A stretch of DNA of 33,782 nt, taken from the NCBI GenBank assembly GCA_016186955.1, contig JACPKP010000014.1:1-33782 (forward strand), read 5' to 3'. Both the position numbers and the translations under genes were made by a program. The DNA comes from Candidatus Daviesbacteria bacterium (GTDB lineage: Bacteria; Patescibacteriota; Microgenomatia; Daviesbacterales; UBA10151). The notes beneath the pieces were generated by a model. It was not told the DNA's origin. It searched no databases and saw only the letters and a program-made list of their open reading frames with translations. This document shows positions 1 to 8,984 of this stretch, piece by piece (the stretch's first letter is position 1; every line of letters begins with the position of its first letter).

Positions 1-111
1 AAAGATAGCCTGGAAGATGTCGCCTCCAGTTTTTCAAAATAATCTGTTAGGGTTTTGAATATCACAAAGGAATTTTACGTTTTGTAGATGTAAAACGCAA
101 GATTTTTGTAG

Positions 112-2109
112 TTATTTTATGCCTTTTTTCTCTCTCATGATTTCACTAACTTTGTTTAATGCCTCCTGGGCACAAATATTGCAAAACCTATCTTCACCTC
201 TATCCGGGTCCATTAGCTTTTTTAACACCTCCTGGTAACGTTCCTCATCTTCCTCCTGTCTTGGCGGAAATTGTATTAAGACAGCCTCCGCTTTATTCCC
301 GTCTTCTTTGACAAATTTTCTTACCCCGGCTTCAAAATATGGCAAAGTCTTTTCATCACCCGTAATTACTTCAAATCTGAACTGACTTCTATCAGCCGGC
401 GCTAAAGTTCGTCCATGGATTTTATCCTCAAGTGTTTCTGCAGTTTTTGTATTGAGTGGTTCCAGCTTTCCCGTAACTCGGTTTTTCTTCATTTTATTTG
501 GGTTTTTCCCATCCAAGATTATTGCTATGTCTTCAATATAATCATCTATCGTTTTTTTTACCGATTCTTCAAAATTCAGTTGGAAGGCTGATTTTACTTC
601 TTCCGCTAGCCAAGTTTCGTATCTATGTTTTGCAGTTGGCATCCATGCTATCAAATTAGGCCTGCATTTTAGAAAATCATCGGCAGTATTATCAATCAAT
701 TCCTGAAAAAACCTGGCAGCCTTCAAAGGACTCAAACAAGTTTCACCTTCCACTGCGTAATCATTAAGCATGGTGAATAATTTTCCACTCATGAAAGGCG
801 GGGAAATTACGGCTACAATACGTCCACTGGTATCATTTGCAGCTGACTGCAATGCTTCGTATTTTTTCACCCCCTCTTCTTCTATGATTCGCCGGTCTTC
901 TTGGGTAAAACCTGCTATTTGTTTACCATCATATAATGACAGCTTCACCAGCATCCTTAGTTCGGAATCATTAAAGTTTTCCTGCGTGATATTTTTTTTC
1001 TTTTCAGCAAACTTTGAAAACTGACCCGAAATGTATTGAGACTCATCTTTTAGTCTTGATCTGATGGCTATTTCGCCCAAAAACTCCAAAAGTTTTGGCG
1101 CTAAATGTTGTTTGGGATGTTCTATAAAAAAAGGTCTTATTTCTTTCTTGTAAATTTCAACTTCCTTAGATATAGCGGTATTATATGGAATATAAACATT
1201 TCCAGTCCGCTCAACCAGCGGAATATTATCTTCAGGATTTTGAAAGTTCTGCCACTCCTTCGTGGTCGTTAAAGCAATAATAAAACAATCCGGATAGTAA
1301 ACCTTACTTCCTATCTTATGCCTTCTGCCACGGAAAAAATCATGAGTTGTATCAAGATATTGACTGTTTACTTTTTGCAACTCACTAATAACAAGCACCC
1401 CCCCGCTTGCACCTAAAACAATGCTGTTTATTCTTTTCCAGCTTTCCGTCTCAAGAGGTTTGGTATCTTTTGCATCCAACCTTGTTATACCAATTCCAAG
1501 AGATGCAGAATATTGATAAGTTTCAACTGGAATATCCAAAATATGCTCGGAGTCGTGGAGTTGATCACCAAACGTCTCTAGGCAATCCGGACAAAGCCCA
1601 CCCTCTATATGAATTTTATAGTGATCTTGAAAGCTCTGGCGGGCTTTGGGACCCAAAAGTTTCAACGGATTATCCCTTACCAAACATTTCGGTAAGCAGT
1701 AAAAAAACGGCCCTATTTCCGCTGCTTTTTTTTCAACAGCTTCGGTTATGATATCTGCAATATCTGACTTACCTGAACCTGTCGGCCCGATAACCATCAG
1801 TATTCTTTGCTTATCTAATACCATAGCGTTTATATTGGAACCAAGCCTATCCAGAGCACGGGCAATGCCAAACATACACTTTTCATCTTCTCTTTTAGTA
1901 AAAACCGGGTAATCTATATAACCTGTCACCGGATCAACTTTTGGTGCTGGTGAATTTACAGCCATTTTCACCAAATCTCCTGACCTCAAAAATGGATAGG
2001 CTATTTTCCCAGCCTCAATCATGGATAATAAACTTCCCAGATTATCCGCTTTTTCCGATTTAGATTGTGCTGCTTCTTTTTTAACCAGTTCTGCGATTGA
2101 TTCTTTCAT
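112..2109 (-). CDS. Divergent second PrkA-family AAA+ protein
   Basis: A 665-aa PrkA-family protein, the last gene of a four-gene operon. Seen: Walker A GPTGSGKS at residues 108-115, a CxxC (CPDC) at 173-176 after an IEGGLCP segment, and a C-terminal CNIC at 643-646. Each has a counterpart at a similar place in the PrkA at 4800-6737. The middle, however, has lost the very conserved PrkA stretch around the sensor and Walker B region; only a short GGVLVISELQK segment aligns with it. PrkA proteins are AAA+ ATPases described as serine kinases and, more recently, as Lon-like proteases, acting with YhbH and SpoVR in starvation or sporulation. The start overlaps the spoVR stop by 4 bases (ATGA), so translation is probably coupled. 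I infer a specialised paralogue that could form a mixed ring with the canonical PrkA. Family assignment is firm; activity is uncertain. Confidence 0.85.
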   Translation of the reverse strand: MKESIAELVKKEAAQSKSEKADNLGSLLSMIEAGKIAYPFLRSGDLVKMAVNSPAPKVDPVTGYIDYPVFTKREDEKCMFGIARALDRLGSNINAMVLDKQRILMVIGPTGSGKSDIADIITEAVEKKAAEIGPFFYCLPKCLVRDNPLKLLGPKARQSFQDHYKIHIEGGLCPDCLETFGDQLHDSEHILDIPVETYQYSASLGIGITRLDAKDTKPLETESWKRINSIVLGASGGVLVISELQKVNSQYLDTTHDFFRGRRHKIGSKVYYPDCFIIALTTTKEWQNFQNPEDNIPLVERTGNVYIPYNTAISKEVEIYKKEIRPFFIEHPKQHLAPKLLEFLGEIAIRSRLKDESQYISGQFSKFAEKKKNITQENFNDSELRMLVKLSLYDGKQIAGFTQEDRRIIEEEGVKKYEALQSAANDTSGRIVAVISPPFMSGKLFTMLNDYAVEGETCLSPLKAARFFQELIDNTADDFLKCRPNLIAWMPTAKHRYETWLAEEVKSAFQLNFEESVKKTIDDYIEDIAIILDGKNPNKMKKNRVTGKLEPLNTKTAETLEDKIHGRTLAPADRSQFRFEVITGDEKTLPYFEAGVRKFVKEDGNKAEAVLIQFPPRQEEDEERYQEVLKKLMDPDRGEDRFCNICAQEALNKVSEIMREKKGIK

Positions 2110-3599
2110 ATAGATTTACTTGATTGAGTTTTACCGTCATATGTCAAAAGAATTTTTTTCTTGTTCAAAACAGTTTCCAAATGAACCGGCCTACCCCAAA
2201 GCGCATAAACATGCTGCAGGGCTTTTTGAGCAAAATCAATCTTGATTTCCCTATCGTTTTGGTATGCATGCTTTAAATAAAGCTCCCTTTTTTGGTTATA
2301 ATCCACACCATCTACCGGTACATAAATTACCGGTCTGCCGAAATTAGTAAGCTGTTCTGCGATCGTAAACCGGATTTTCTCAGGGTCTTTTTCAGTAATA
2401 ACCCATTTACCATCATCCTGAAGTTCGTATTGGTACAAACCCAATTCCTCAATTAGATAATCCGGTAGAAAATCACGCATAAACCATTTATCGTTGTAAT
2501 CCCTCCTCACTTGAAAAATGTCATATTTAGGGTTGCCAATGGTTTCTTTAGGATCAAGTTCCTCCCCCAACCAATTTTTCTCAACCGCACCCTCAGGATG
2601 TGGGATACCTTTATGCTTTCTGTCGATATCTTCAAATATCTTCATCCCGACATTATAGGGGTTTAAATTATTTCTATGGGCAGCAATTACCCCCGCATGC
2701 ATTTTCGCAAACCTGATCCAATCATCCTGGGAGAGTTTATCCATATCGAGCAATTTTTGCATTATTTTGTGGTGCCAGTATGCAGCCCAACCCTCATTCA
2801 TAAGTTTTGTCTGTATCTGGGGAAGAAAGTACTGCTGTTCGTTGCGAACCATCAGTAATATGTCTTTTTGCCAGTCAGCCAGGTTATTGGGGGAAAACTC
2901 CGAAATCAGCCAAAGCAGATCACTTTCCTCTTCGTAGGGGATTGTGACTTTAACTTCCTCTACTTTTTCCTCTTTTACTTTGCCCAAATCCCAAATGTCA
3001 TCATAGGGTGTTGTGGGAGTCTGCTTTATCTTTTGTTTGTTTTTGCTTTCTTCCCTGCTTTGTTTTACATATTCCTGGGCTGTAGATCTGTTAAATTCTG
3101 CAGGTGTTGTACAAAAATGCATTTGGATCGCCAGTACGTGGTCTTGCCAATCTTCTACTTCGTCTTCACTGGTCTCCTTGGTAAATTCCCTCATCCTTTC
3201 CGCATGTACTGTAACAGTGTCCGGCATCTGTCTGTCCGTATGCTCAAACCAGATATTATTTTTGAAAAAATCCGTATGGCCCAATACATGCCCCACAACA
3301 GTCATATTTGCCACCAAGGCATTAGTCTCCATACAATAAGCTAAGGAGGGATTGGCGTTTATAACCAGCTCATAAATTTTACTCAGGCCATAGTCATACA
3401 TCGTCTTCATCATCCAGTAGTTTTTCCCGAATGTCCAATGGGAAAACCTGCCTGGGATTCCGTATGCCCCAAACTCATACATTTTCGTAGCAGGCACAAG
3501 CTTAAAATGGGTTGTGAAGAAGTCAAGTCCAAAATTTCTTGCCACATCCTCAATATTATCAATAGCTCTGTAAAATTTTTCCCGCTCTGTCATGCTCAA
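2106..3599 (-). CDS. spoVR: SpoVR family protein
   Basis: A 497-aa protein of the SpoVR/YcgB family, a normal length. Seen: the typical N-terminal region with FGLDFFTTHF, then a YGIPGRFSHWTFGK segment and a NANPSLAYCMETN segment, all hallmarks of the family. The biochemical function of SpoVR is not known; in Bacillus it is needed for normal spore cortex, and in many non-spore-formers it sits beside prkA and yhbH. Here it lies between yhbH (4-base overlap upstream) and the divergent prkA (4-base overlap downstream), so the three genes are almost certainly made together. A charged, Lys/Glu-rich linker lies at about residues 180-225, where the family is variable. No signal peptide or membrane segment is visible. 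The organism shows no sign of sporulation, so a stress or stationary-phase role is likelier. Confidence 0.93.
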   Translation of the reverse strand: MSMTEREKFYRAIDNIEDVARNFGLDFFTTHFKLVPATKMYEFGAYGIPGRFSHWTFGKNYWMMKTMYDYGLSKIYELVINANPSLAYCMETNALVANMTVVGHVLGHTDFFKNNIWFEHTDRQMPDTVTVHAERMREFTKETSEDEVEDWQDHVLAIQMHFCTTPAEFNRSTAQEYVKQSREESKNKQKIKQTPTTPYDDIWDLGKVKEEKVEEVKVTIPYEEESDLLWLISEFSPNNLADWQKDILLMVRNEQQYFLPQIQTKLMNEGWAAYWHHKIMQKLLDMDKLSQDDWIRFAKMHAGVIAAHRNNLNPYNVGMKIFEDIDRKHKGIPHPEGAVEKNWLGEELDPKETIGNPKYDIFQVRRDYNDKWFMRDFLPDYLIEELGLYQYELQDDGKWVITEKDPEKIRFTIAEQLTNFGRPVIYVPVDGVDYNQKRELYLKHAYQNDREIKIDFAQKALQHVYALWGRPVHLETVLNKKKILLTYDGKTQSSKSI

Positions 3600-4792
3600 A
3601 ACTCCATTTTTAATACTCTGTCTTTCTTAAAAAACTCCTTAAGCGCCATATAAACATCTGGTTTTTGGGTCAGAGTAACTCTTATAAACCTTGGATTTTT
3701 TATTACCTCATAGGCTTTCATTAGAGTAGAGGTCGCGTATGAACCTCTTCCTCCTTCCCTTATTTCACCATAACCAAACACATTACACCGGGGGTTATTT
3801 ATGTCAGGACCAAGCAATTTATTGATATACTTTATACATTCATTATTATCCACATCCCCCCAATTATCACCGTCTGAAAAATGGAACGGGTAAATATTCC
3901 ATTGTGAGATTGGAAAACGTTCATCAATTATCTTATCAGCCAATGCATATGCCGAAGATACTTTGGTTCCACCTGATTCACCCAGGTTGAAGAAAGCCTC
4001 TTCGTTCACCTCTTTGGCTTCGGTGTGGTGGGTAATAAAAACGATCTTTACTTCCTGATATCTTGACCGCAAAAACCTCACCATCCAAAGATAAAAACTT
4101 CTGGAAATATATTTTTCAAATTCCCCCATAGAACCGGAAACATCCCTCATGGCGATCACTGCAGCCTGGGACAACGGTCTTTCTTTTTCATCCCAGATCT
4201 TAAACATTAAGTCATCATCAATAATCCTATCCCAGCGGGTTTCTCCCCCAACTTTGGGATTTTTTACCCCACCCATAGCCTTACGTTTCAAGTGTCTTCT
4301 TAAAGTATATTTTTTATCCAGGTTGGGCATAAGCCCCTGGTGGCTCAACTCATCAAATTCCACTTCGTTGGTTTTAATCAATCTTCCTCCTTTAGGTAAA
4401 ATGAACGGGAGCGCAAGATCTGCAAATACCAATTCGGCCAGCTCATCCACTGTAATATCAACCTCATAGTAATCCACCCCTGGCTCTTGCCCTGCCTGTT
4501 TTCCTTTACCCGGGCCCTGGCCGCCTGGCTCTTGCCCGATAACATCCCCAACCTCACTACCACCATCCCCTTGCCCGACACCTTTATCATTCCTTCCAAA
4601 ACGGAAATCCGGCAAATCTAAACCACGAACCGGAACCCTGATAATTTTATCTCCATCTTTTGTGATCAGATCATGTTCACCGACGATATCTTTCAGGTTA
4701 TTTTTAATAGCTTCCTTAACCTTTTTGAGATGGCGCTCCTGATCCATTGGCGCCTTCTGATCAAGATCATAAGCCTCCGGTGATGATTTCAT
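3596..4792 (-). CDS. yhbH: YhbH/YeaH (DUF444) von Willebrand A-like protein
   Basis: A 398-aa DUF444 protein, the usual partner of PrkA. Seen: an N-terminal basic helix, the conserved VGQGDG segment at residues 72-77, a Gly/Gln-rich linker to about 105, and a C-terminal von Willebrand factor A-like domain with a MIDAS motif DVSGS at 217-221. MIDAS sites bind a divalent metal and usually mediate protein contacts, so the likely role is an adaptor between PrkA and its targets or SpoVR. The gene begins 7 bases after the canonical prkA stop and overlaps spoVR by 4 bases. The Gly/Gln/Pro-rich linker with repeated GQEPG units is low complexity and probably flexible. Length and domain order match the family. 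Confidence 0.92.
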   Translation of the reverse strand: MKSSPEAYDLDQKAPMDQERHLKKVKEAIKNNLKDIVGEHDLITKDGDKIIRVPVRGLDLPDFRFGRNDKGVGQGDGGSEVGDVIGQEPGGQGPGKGKQAGQEPGVDYYEVDITVDELAELVFADLALPFILPKGGRLIKTNEVEFDELSHQGLMPNLDKKYTLRRHLKRKAMGGVKNPKVGGETRWDRIIDDDLMFKIWDEKERPLSQAAVIAMRDVSGSMGEFEKYISRSFYLWMVRFLRSRYQEVKIVFITHHTEAKEVNEEAFFNLGESGGTKVSSAYALADKIIDERFPISQWNIYPFHFSDGDNWGDVDNNECIKYINKLLGPDINNPRCNVFGYGEIREGGRGSYATSTLMKAYEVIKNPRFIRVTLTQKPDVYMALKEFFKKDRVLKMEF

Positions 4793-4799
4793 ATCGGAT

Positions 4800-6737
4800 T
4801 TATTTGTTAAGCAGTGTACCTACGTATCTAACGAGTTCCCTGGCACAGGATTTGCAGTAGCCTTTTTTTTCAATCAGCAGCATTTCGGCCTCAATAAGTT
4901 TTTTCTCATCTTTATCCTCCAGCTTCCTACCACTTACTACCCCGCTTGTTATAACTCTGATTAAATCCTTGGTATCGTTAAACAGTTTTTTCTCAATCCC
5001 TTCACTTAACCTCTGATTAGAAGTATAGGTGAATTTTTCTCCCTTTCTGGTAAATGCTGCAACACCTATCATTATATCCTGCCTGAAACTTTTTTTCTCA
5101 TTTTCAGATATGCCAATCATTTCTTCGATAGACCGCATCAGTCTTTCATTAGGTTCTGTATACCCGCCTGATATCGGATCTTTAATCTTACCTCCTGTCT
5201 TAGTTGAGGCTTCGGCATTGTCAAGATAATTTTCCAAAATTGTCTGTGCCGCGTCCTGGAAAGCATGCACGAAAGCTTTCTGAACTTCTTTTCTGGCTTG
5301 CTTGTCATACTCTTCCCTGGCTAAATTAATGTGGTTTAGGATCTCTTTTTTCCTTTCCTCCGTATATGCAGGCTGATGTTCAATCTGACCCTTTATTGCC
5401 CGGAGGGCATCAATCGGGTTCACACAGATTTGTCCGTCGCCGCATACGGCTGTTGAAAGGGCATTAATTATAAACCTCGGGGAAACACCATCCATCCCTT
5501 CCCTTGGGTGCTCATCCCGCAGCTCCCTTGCGTCATTCTGATTTTTATCTGCAACTTTCTCCCCGTTATATAAAAGCATTTTCTGCACTATTGAGATTCC
5601 CTGTTTTTTGGGAGGCAGCAGGCGGGACAAAACAGCAACCATGGAACAAACCTTTAAGGTCTCAGGAGCAATGTGTATGTCTTTTATGTCACCTTCGCGG
5701 ATCAGTTTTTCATAAATCTTAATTTCATCATCAATCCGCAAATTGTAAGGAACCGCAATCATATGGATCCTGTCGTGGAGGGCTTCCGACCTTTTATCTG
5801 CTGTAAATGCCTGGAATTCGTGCTCATTAGTATGGGACATAATCACCTCATCCGCGTAAATTAAAGCAAAACGTCCGGTTTTAATATTCTGCTCCTGTGT
5901 TAGGGTTAAAAGGTTATAAAGGAATTTCTGGTCAACTTTCAACATCTCAATAAATTCCATCATTCCCCGGTTGGCAATATTCAGCTCCCCATCAAATCTA
6001 AATGCGCGTGGGTCTGATTCCACACCGAATTCACCGATTGTTGATAAGTCAATTGAGCCGGTCAATTCTGAGATATCCTGGCTCTTCGGGTCGGAAGGGG
6101 TAAAGGTACCAATGCCTTTTCTCCCTTTTTCCGAGAATACAACCCTTTCAAGGGGAACTTCAAAGATATCCCCATTGTACCGATCTTCAGTCATCTTTTC
6201 GCAAACCGGACACAATCTTCCTTCGATACATACACCATGTTCTTTTTCAAGATTGGGTCTGAGCTCCTCCGGAATCAAATGAAGCGGATCCTCATGCTGA
6301 GGGCAACCTTTAATTGATATAACTATACCCTCTTTGGTTTTGGAATATTGTTCTGTACCTTTCTTTAAGTGCGAAACTATCGTAGACTTACCGCCTCCGA
6401 CAGGACCCACAAGAAGCAGTATTCTTTTGCGGATTTCCATCTTCCTCGCAGCGCCGGCAAAATATTTTACCAGCTCATCCAAGGTTTTCTCCTCACCAAA
6501 AATCACCCCATCAAAGAAATGATATTTTCTGTAATCCTCACCTTTCTCTTCATTAGGTTCATCAAAACCATGGCTCATAATCATGTCATAAGCCCGGCCG
6601 TGCGCTAACCTATTAACTTTTGAGTTTTCTTTTAGAAGATCCAAATAATCCTGAAGCTTGCCCGTCCACACTAAACTACGCTCTTTAGCAAGATATTCTT
6701 CATATTCTGATTTTAGTTCAATTCTTTCTGTTAACAT
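4800..6737 (-). CDS. prkA: Canonical PrkA AAA+ serine kinase/protease
   Basis: A 645-aa PrkA, first gene of the operon. Seen: Walker A GPVGGGKS at 111-118, the PrkA signature KGCPQHEDPLHLIP from about residue 143, CPVC at 176-179, the highly conserved GELNIANRGMMEFIEMLK and a nearby TQEQNIKTG segment of the AAA core, and a C-terminal CKSC at 628-631. The length matches PrkA from Bacillus and YeaG from E. coli. Known for the family: an ATPase active in starvation, acting with YhbH and SpoVR. The start codon has no Shine-Dalgarno site. A predicted transcription start about 25 bases upstream fits the promoter at 6769-6796. The two CxxC motifs could bind zinc; that is inference. Confidence 0.95.
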   Translation of the reverse strand: MLTERIELKSEYEEYLAKERSLVWTGKLQDYLDLLKENSKVNRLAHGRAYDMIMSHGFDEPNEEKGEDYRKYHFFDGVIFGEEKTLDELVKYFAGAARKMEIRKRILLLVGPVGGGKSTIVSHLKKGTEQYSKTKEGIVISIKGCPQHEDPLHLIPEELRPNLEKEHGVCIEGRLCPVCEKMTEDRYNGDIFEVPLERVVFSEKGRKGIGTFTPSDPKSQDISELTGSIDLSTIGEFGVESDPRAFRFDGELNIANRGMMEFIEMLKVDQKFLYNLLTLTQEQNIKTGRFALIYADEVIMSHTNEHEFQAFTADKRSEALHDRIHMIAVPYNLRIDDEIKIYEKLIREGDIKDIHIAPETLKVCSMVAVLSRLLPPKKQGISIVQKMLLYNGEKVADKNQNDARELRDEHPREGMDGVSPRFIINALSTAVCGDGQICVNPIDALRAIKGQIEHQPAYTEERKKEILNHINLAREEYDKQARKEVQKAFVHAFQDAAQTILENYLDNAEASTKTGGKIKDPISGGYTEPNERLMRSIEEMIGISENEKKSFRQDIMIGVAAFTRKGEKFTYTSNQRLSEGIEKKLFNDTKDLIRVITSGVVSGRKLEDKDEKKLIEAEMLLIEKKGYCKSCARELVRYVGTLLNK

Positions 6738-6768
6738 GAGTTACGCAGACGCTCACACTAATAGTCTG

Positions 6769-6796
6769 AGTATACATCCAAATATAGACTTGTCAA
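6769..6796 (-). promoter_or_regulatory. Sigma70-type promoter of the prkA operon
   Basis: On the minus strand there is TTGACA, a 16-base spacer and TATACT, close to consensus. It gives a predicted start near 6762 and a leader of about 25 bases before the prkA ATG. An imperfect inverted repeat (CTCAGAC, 5 bases, GTGTGAG) at about 6750-6768 spans the predicted start and could be an operator. Confidence 0.7.
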
Positions 6797-6858
6797 GGGT
6801 ACGAATTGAGGCTAAATTAAGCTTGCAGCTAGAAATTTCCTGCAAAAAAAGGCTCTTT

Positions 6859-7935
6859 TCACTTTAGTTCGTAAGTTGCTTTCTTGGTCCCCCCTACTTT
6901 TTTTACCAGCCCTTTTTGTTTCAAAAATTTCAGCTCCCGCAAAACCGTATCATCTGAGTAGTCAGGAAATATCTTTCTGAAATCTTTATTCATCATTGAC
7001 TTGTACCTGTGCAAATATTCCATAACCATCATCTGCCGCTCATTAAGTTCTACCTGCTCCCCCAGCTTATCTTTTACCCTAGCATCAGCGGAAATCCTTG
7101 AGACCCGCTCCTTAACCCGGTTTAATTCTATCGCCACCCCCTGCACAAAATATTCCAGCCAGGGAGTCAGATCCCGTTCATGGGTATCCAGTACCAGTTG
7201 GTTTGAAACGCTCTGCAGTGTTACATAATAGTCCATCGGGTTTCCGTCAAAATATTCTTCAAGGGAAAAAAACTTGCGGATATCATAACCGTCCAAAAAC
7301 ATGATCAGGGTTGCCACAGCCCGGGCTGTCCGACCATTACCGTCAACAAAAGGATGGACCCTGGAAAGTTCATAATGGATAATGCCTGCCTTAATTACCG
7401 GATGAAGCTGGCGGGTTTCATCGCTGTTTATCCAAGCTATCAAATCCTCAACCAGATAAGGCGCTTCTGCTGCAGGAGGAGGCGTAAAACTGACCTGCCC
7501 TGTTTTGGTATTTTTAACAACTACTTGCCTTACTCTGAATTTCCCTGCGTTTTCATCAGGCAAAATCCGCTGGATAGTTAATTTATGGATCTCCAGGATT
7601 GTTTCAATTGTCAGGATATAACTCCTGCCAACGCCTATTTGGGCAGCTATGTTATCAATAAACTTCAAAACATTTCTGTAGTTGATAACTTCCTGCACAT
7701 CCCTGTCCCTGGCAAAAACCTCCCTCCCATCCAAAACATCCTTGACTTCCTCCTCAGATAAGTTATTGCCTTCAAGGTGGGTGCCGTGATGGACAGTCCT
7801 TTCCATGGCTTCTTTCCTGAATTTTGCTTCCCAGGCAGGGATTAGGGGGGCATTTGCCACTATCTCCCGGGCGGCATCAATAACGCCGACATTTTTTAAA
7901 ATAGAGTTAGTGATCGTGTATTTAGCTATGAACAT
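6859..7935 (-). CDS. Fic domain protein with C-terminal winged helix
   Basis: A 358-aa Fic protein. Seen: the catalytic motif HPFVDGNGRTAR at residues 194-205, a perfect match to HxFx(D/E)GNGRxxR, and an N-terminal THLEGN at 52-57 that resembles the inhibitory-helix motif of class II Fic proteins. The C-terminal about 65 residues (MMVMEYLHRYKSM onwards) look like a winged-helix DNA-binding domain. Fic enzymes transfer AMP to Ser, Thr or Tyr of target proteins. This architecture (inhibitory helix, Fic core, winged helix) is widespread and usually stands alone, without a separate antitoxin. The inhibitory motif is not exact: it has Gly instead of Ser/Thr four places before the Glu. The start lies about 15 bases from an AT-rich repeat, with no clear ribosome binding site. 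Confidence 0.92.
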   Translation of the reverse strand: MFIAKYTITNSILKNVGVIDAAREIVANAPLIPAWEAKFRKEAMERTVHHGTHLEGNNLSEEEVKDVLDGREVFARDRDVQEVINYRNVLKFIDNIAAQIGVGRSYILTIETILEIHKLTIQRILPDENAGKFRVRQVVVKNTKTGQVSFTPPPAAEAPYLVEDLIAWINSDETRQLHPVIKAGIIHYELSRVHPFVDGNGRTARAVATLIMFLDGYDIRKFFSLEEYFDGNPMDYYVTLQSVSNQLVLDTHERDLTPWLEYFVQGVAIELNRVKERVSRISADARVKDKLGEQVELNERQMMVMEYLHRYKSMMNKDFRKIFPDYSDDTVLRELKFLKQKGLVKKVGGTKKATYELK

Positions 7936-7940
7936 TTTTT

Positions 7941-8042
7941 GGATCTCAAATTTTAAATGTCAAATTGCAAATCTGCATCTTAAATTTTAACATTTAATAT
8001 TTACACTGTAGTTTTGACATTTGGGATCTAAGATTTGAGATT
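7941..8042. repeat. AT-rich interrupted inverted repeat
   Basis: The left arm (7941-7964) and right arm (8012-8042) are related in inverted orientation, sharing ATCTCAAAT and AATGTCAAA with a small indel between. It fills the gap between fic and the DedA gene, and the last codons and stop of the DedA gene lie inside the right arm. It resembles the AATTTCGAA and AAATTTGAA tandem family found elsewhere in this window. Confidence 0.6.
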
Positions 8043-8747
8043 TTTCTCCTCTTTCCCCCAAATTCTTCCCAACATCATAATTCCAATAATCAACAACACC
8101 ACCAGGAATGAATATTTTCTTAAAATTACCAAAAATACATCACCCATTGCATAAACTGCCAAACCCCAAAGTGTAGCCCATACTATAGTAGAAAGAGCGG
8201 CAATAATAAAAAAGTTTGCTGGCTTGATCTTTAAAACCCCCGCTGCTAAAGATACAAATGCCCCCAGGTTAGGATGGATAAAACCGAAGATCAACCCTTG
8301 GTTACCAAACCGTTCTATCCTGCCCTTGCTCCGGTCAATCATTTTGCCGTATCCAAGCGTATTAATAATATCAAACAACCCCAAGTACCCAATGACAAAA
8401 TCTAGGGTATAACCCAATACAGCCCCTAAAGATGCAAAAATTATGACCAGGTCAAGCTCTGTTTGCCCTGACCTTGCAAAAATTACCCCTAAAATCAGCG
8501 CCCCTCCCCCGGGAGCAAATAAGTTTAAAAAAATCAGGCTCTCAAACAAAGCAGCCATAAAGATAATCTCATACCCATATTTTGCGTAGAGGTTTTCAAA
8601 AGATATTATCAGCTGTTCAGATGTAGGGAAAACCCCTCTGGCAATGAAAAGAAAGGCCAGATATGACAAAAGCAAAATCAGGGGCAACAAAAGATCATTG
8701 GTGACTACTGCCCGGATAAATTTAACAGGATCAAGTTTGGAAAACAT
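8028..8747 (-). CDS. DedA/VTT-family membrane protein
   Basis: A 239-aa integral membrane protein of the DedA (SNARE-associated, VTT) family. Seen: hydrophobic segments at both ends, a FAPGGGALILGVIFA re-entrant segment, a central GYLGL segment, and the FIHPNLGAFVSLAAGVLKI segment that corresponds to the family's second re-entrant loop. DedA proteins are lipid scramblases or transporters; some flip undecaprenyl phosphate. An upstream in-frame ATG at 8822 would add 25 residues encoded by a repeat element, so I place the start at 8747 (MFSKLDPVKF), where normal family sequence begins. The stop codon lies in the AT-rich repeat shared with the fic side. Confidence 0.85.
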   Translation of the reverse strand: MFSKLDPVKFIRAVVTNDLLLPLILLLSYLAFLFIARGVFPTSEQLIISFENLYAKYGYEIIFMAALFESLIFLNLFAPGGGALILGVIFARSGQTELDLVIIFASLGAVLGYTLDFVIGYLGLFDIINTLGYGKMIDRSKGRIERFGNQGLIFGFIHPNLGAFVSLAAGVLKIKPANFFIIAALSTIVWATLWGLAVYAMGDVFLVILRKYSFLVVLLIIGIMMLGRIWGKEEKNLKS

Positions 8748-8751
8748 AGTT

Positions 8752-8800
8752 ATGTCATTCTGGAGCGAAACGTTAGTTTCGCGATAGAATCTTCTAGTTA
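8752..8800. repeat. Palindromic repeat, GTCATTCTG-ended type
   Basis: It begins GTCATTCTGG and contains a GCGAAAC/GTTTCGC hairpin (8765-8782), followed by GATAGAATCTTCT. The GTCATTCTG end and the GAATCT core match the insert in recF at 9554. It directly abuts the two-hairpin element at 8801-8891, so this stretch is a mosaic. Translation through it from an upstream ATG is possible but looks artificial. Confidence 0.55.
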
Positions 8801-8891
8801 CGCCTGTCAAATTGCTTCGCAATTTGCAGGCGATCTCCTTCGTTCGAAATGATTAGTAGTTAATTTTAATCATTTCTCACTCAGTCCGATT
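8801..8891 (-). repeat. Two-hairpin interspersed element, copy A
   Basis: Read on the minus strand it starts AATCGGACTGAG, then a hairpin with arms AATGATTA/TAATCATT, then GAAGGAGATC, then a hairpin with outer arms CGCCTG/CAGGCG and inner arms CAAATTGC/GCAATTTG. A second copy lies at 21334-21423 with the same order and compensatory changes in both stems. It lies between the divergent DedA and DUF5654-like genes. Confidence 0.75.
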
Positions 8892-8932
8892 ATCGCATAT
8901 TTCCCGCAAAGAAAAAAGTGGCTAACACTTAA

Positions 8933-8957
8933 TGGTCCGATAGGACCAAATAATGTT
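8933..8957 (+). promoter_or_regulatory. TGGTCC-GGACCA palindrome, candidate operator
   Basis: TGGTCC GATA GGACCA followed by AAATAATGTT, about 30-50 bases before the start of the DUF5654-like gene and just upstream of a TATGAT -10-like hexamer (8968-8973). The same palindrome and the same 3' flank recur at 33026-33050. A second short inverted repeat, AAGTG GCTAA CACTT, precedes it at 8916-8930. Confidence 0.5.
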
Positions 8958-8984
8958 TAGGTTAAATTATGATAAAATTAACAT

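Noticed and set aside
10-34. Possible plus-strand terminator at the left edge (CTGGA/TCCAG then TTTTT)
   Set aside because: The stem is only five base pairs with a ten-base loop, and no plus-strand gene before it is in the window.
8748-8822. N-terminal extension of the DedA gene from an upstream ATG
   Set aside because: The added 25 codons are repeat sequence, and normal family sequence begins at the internal Met at 8747.
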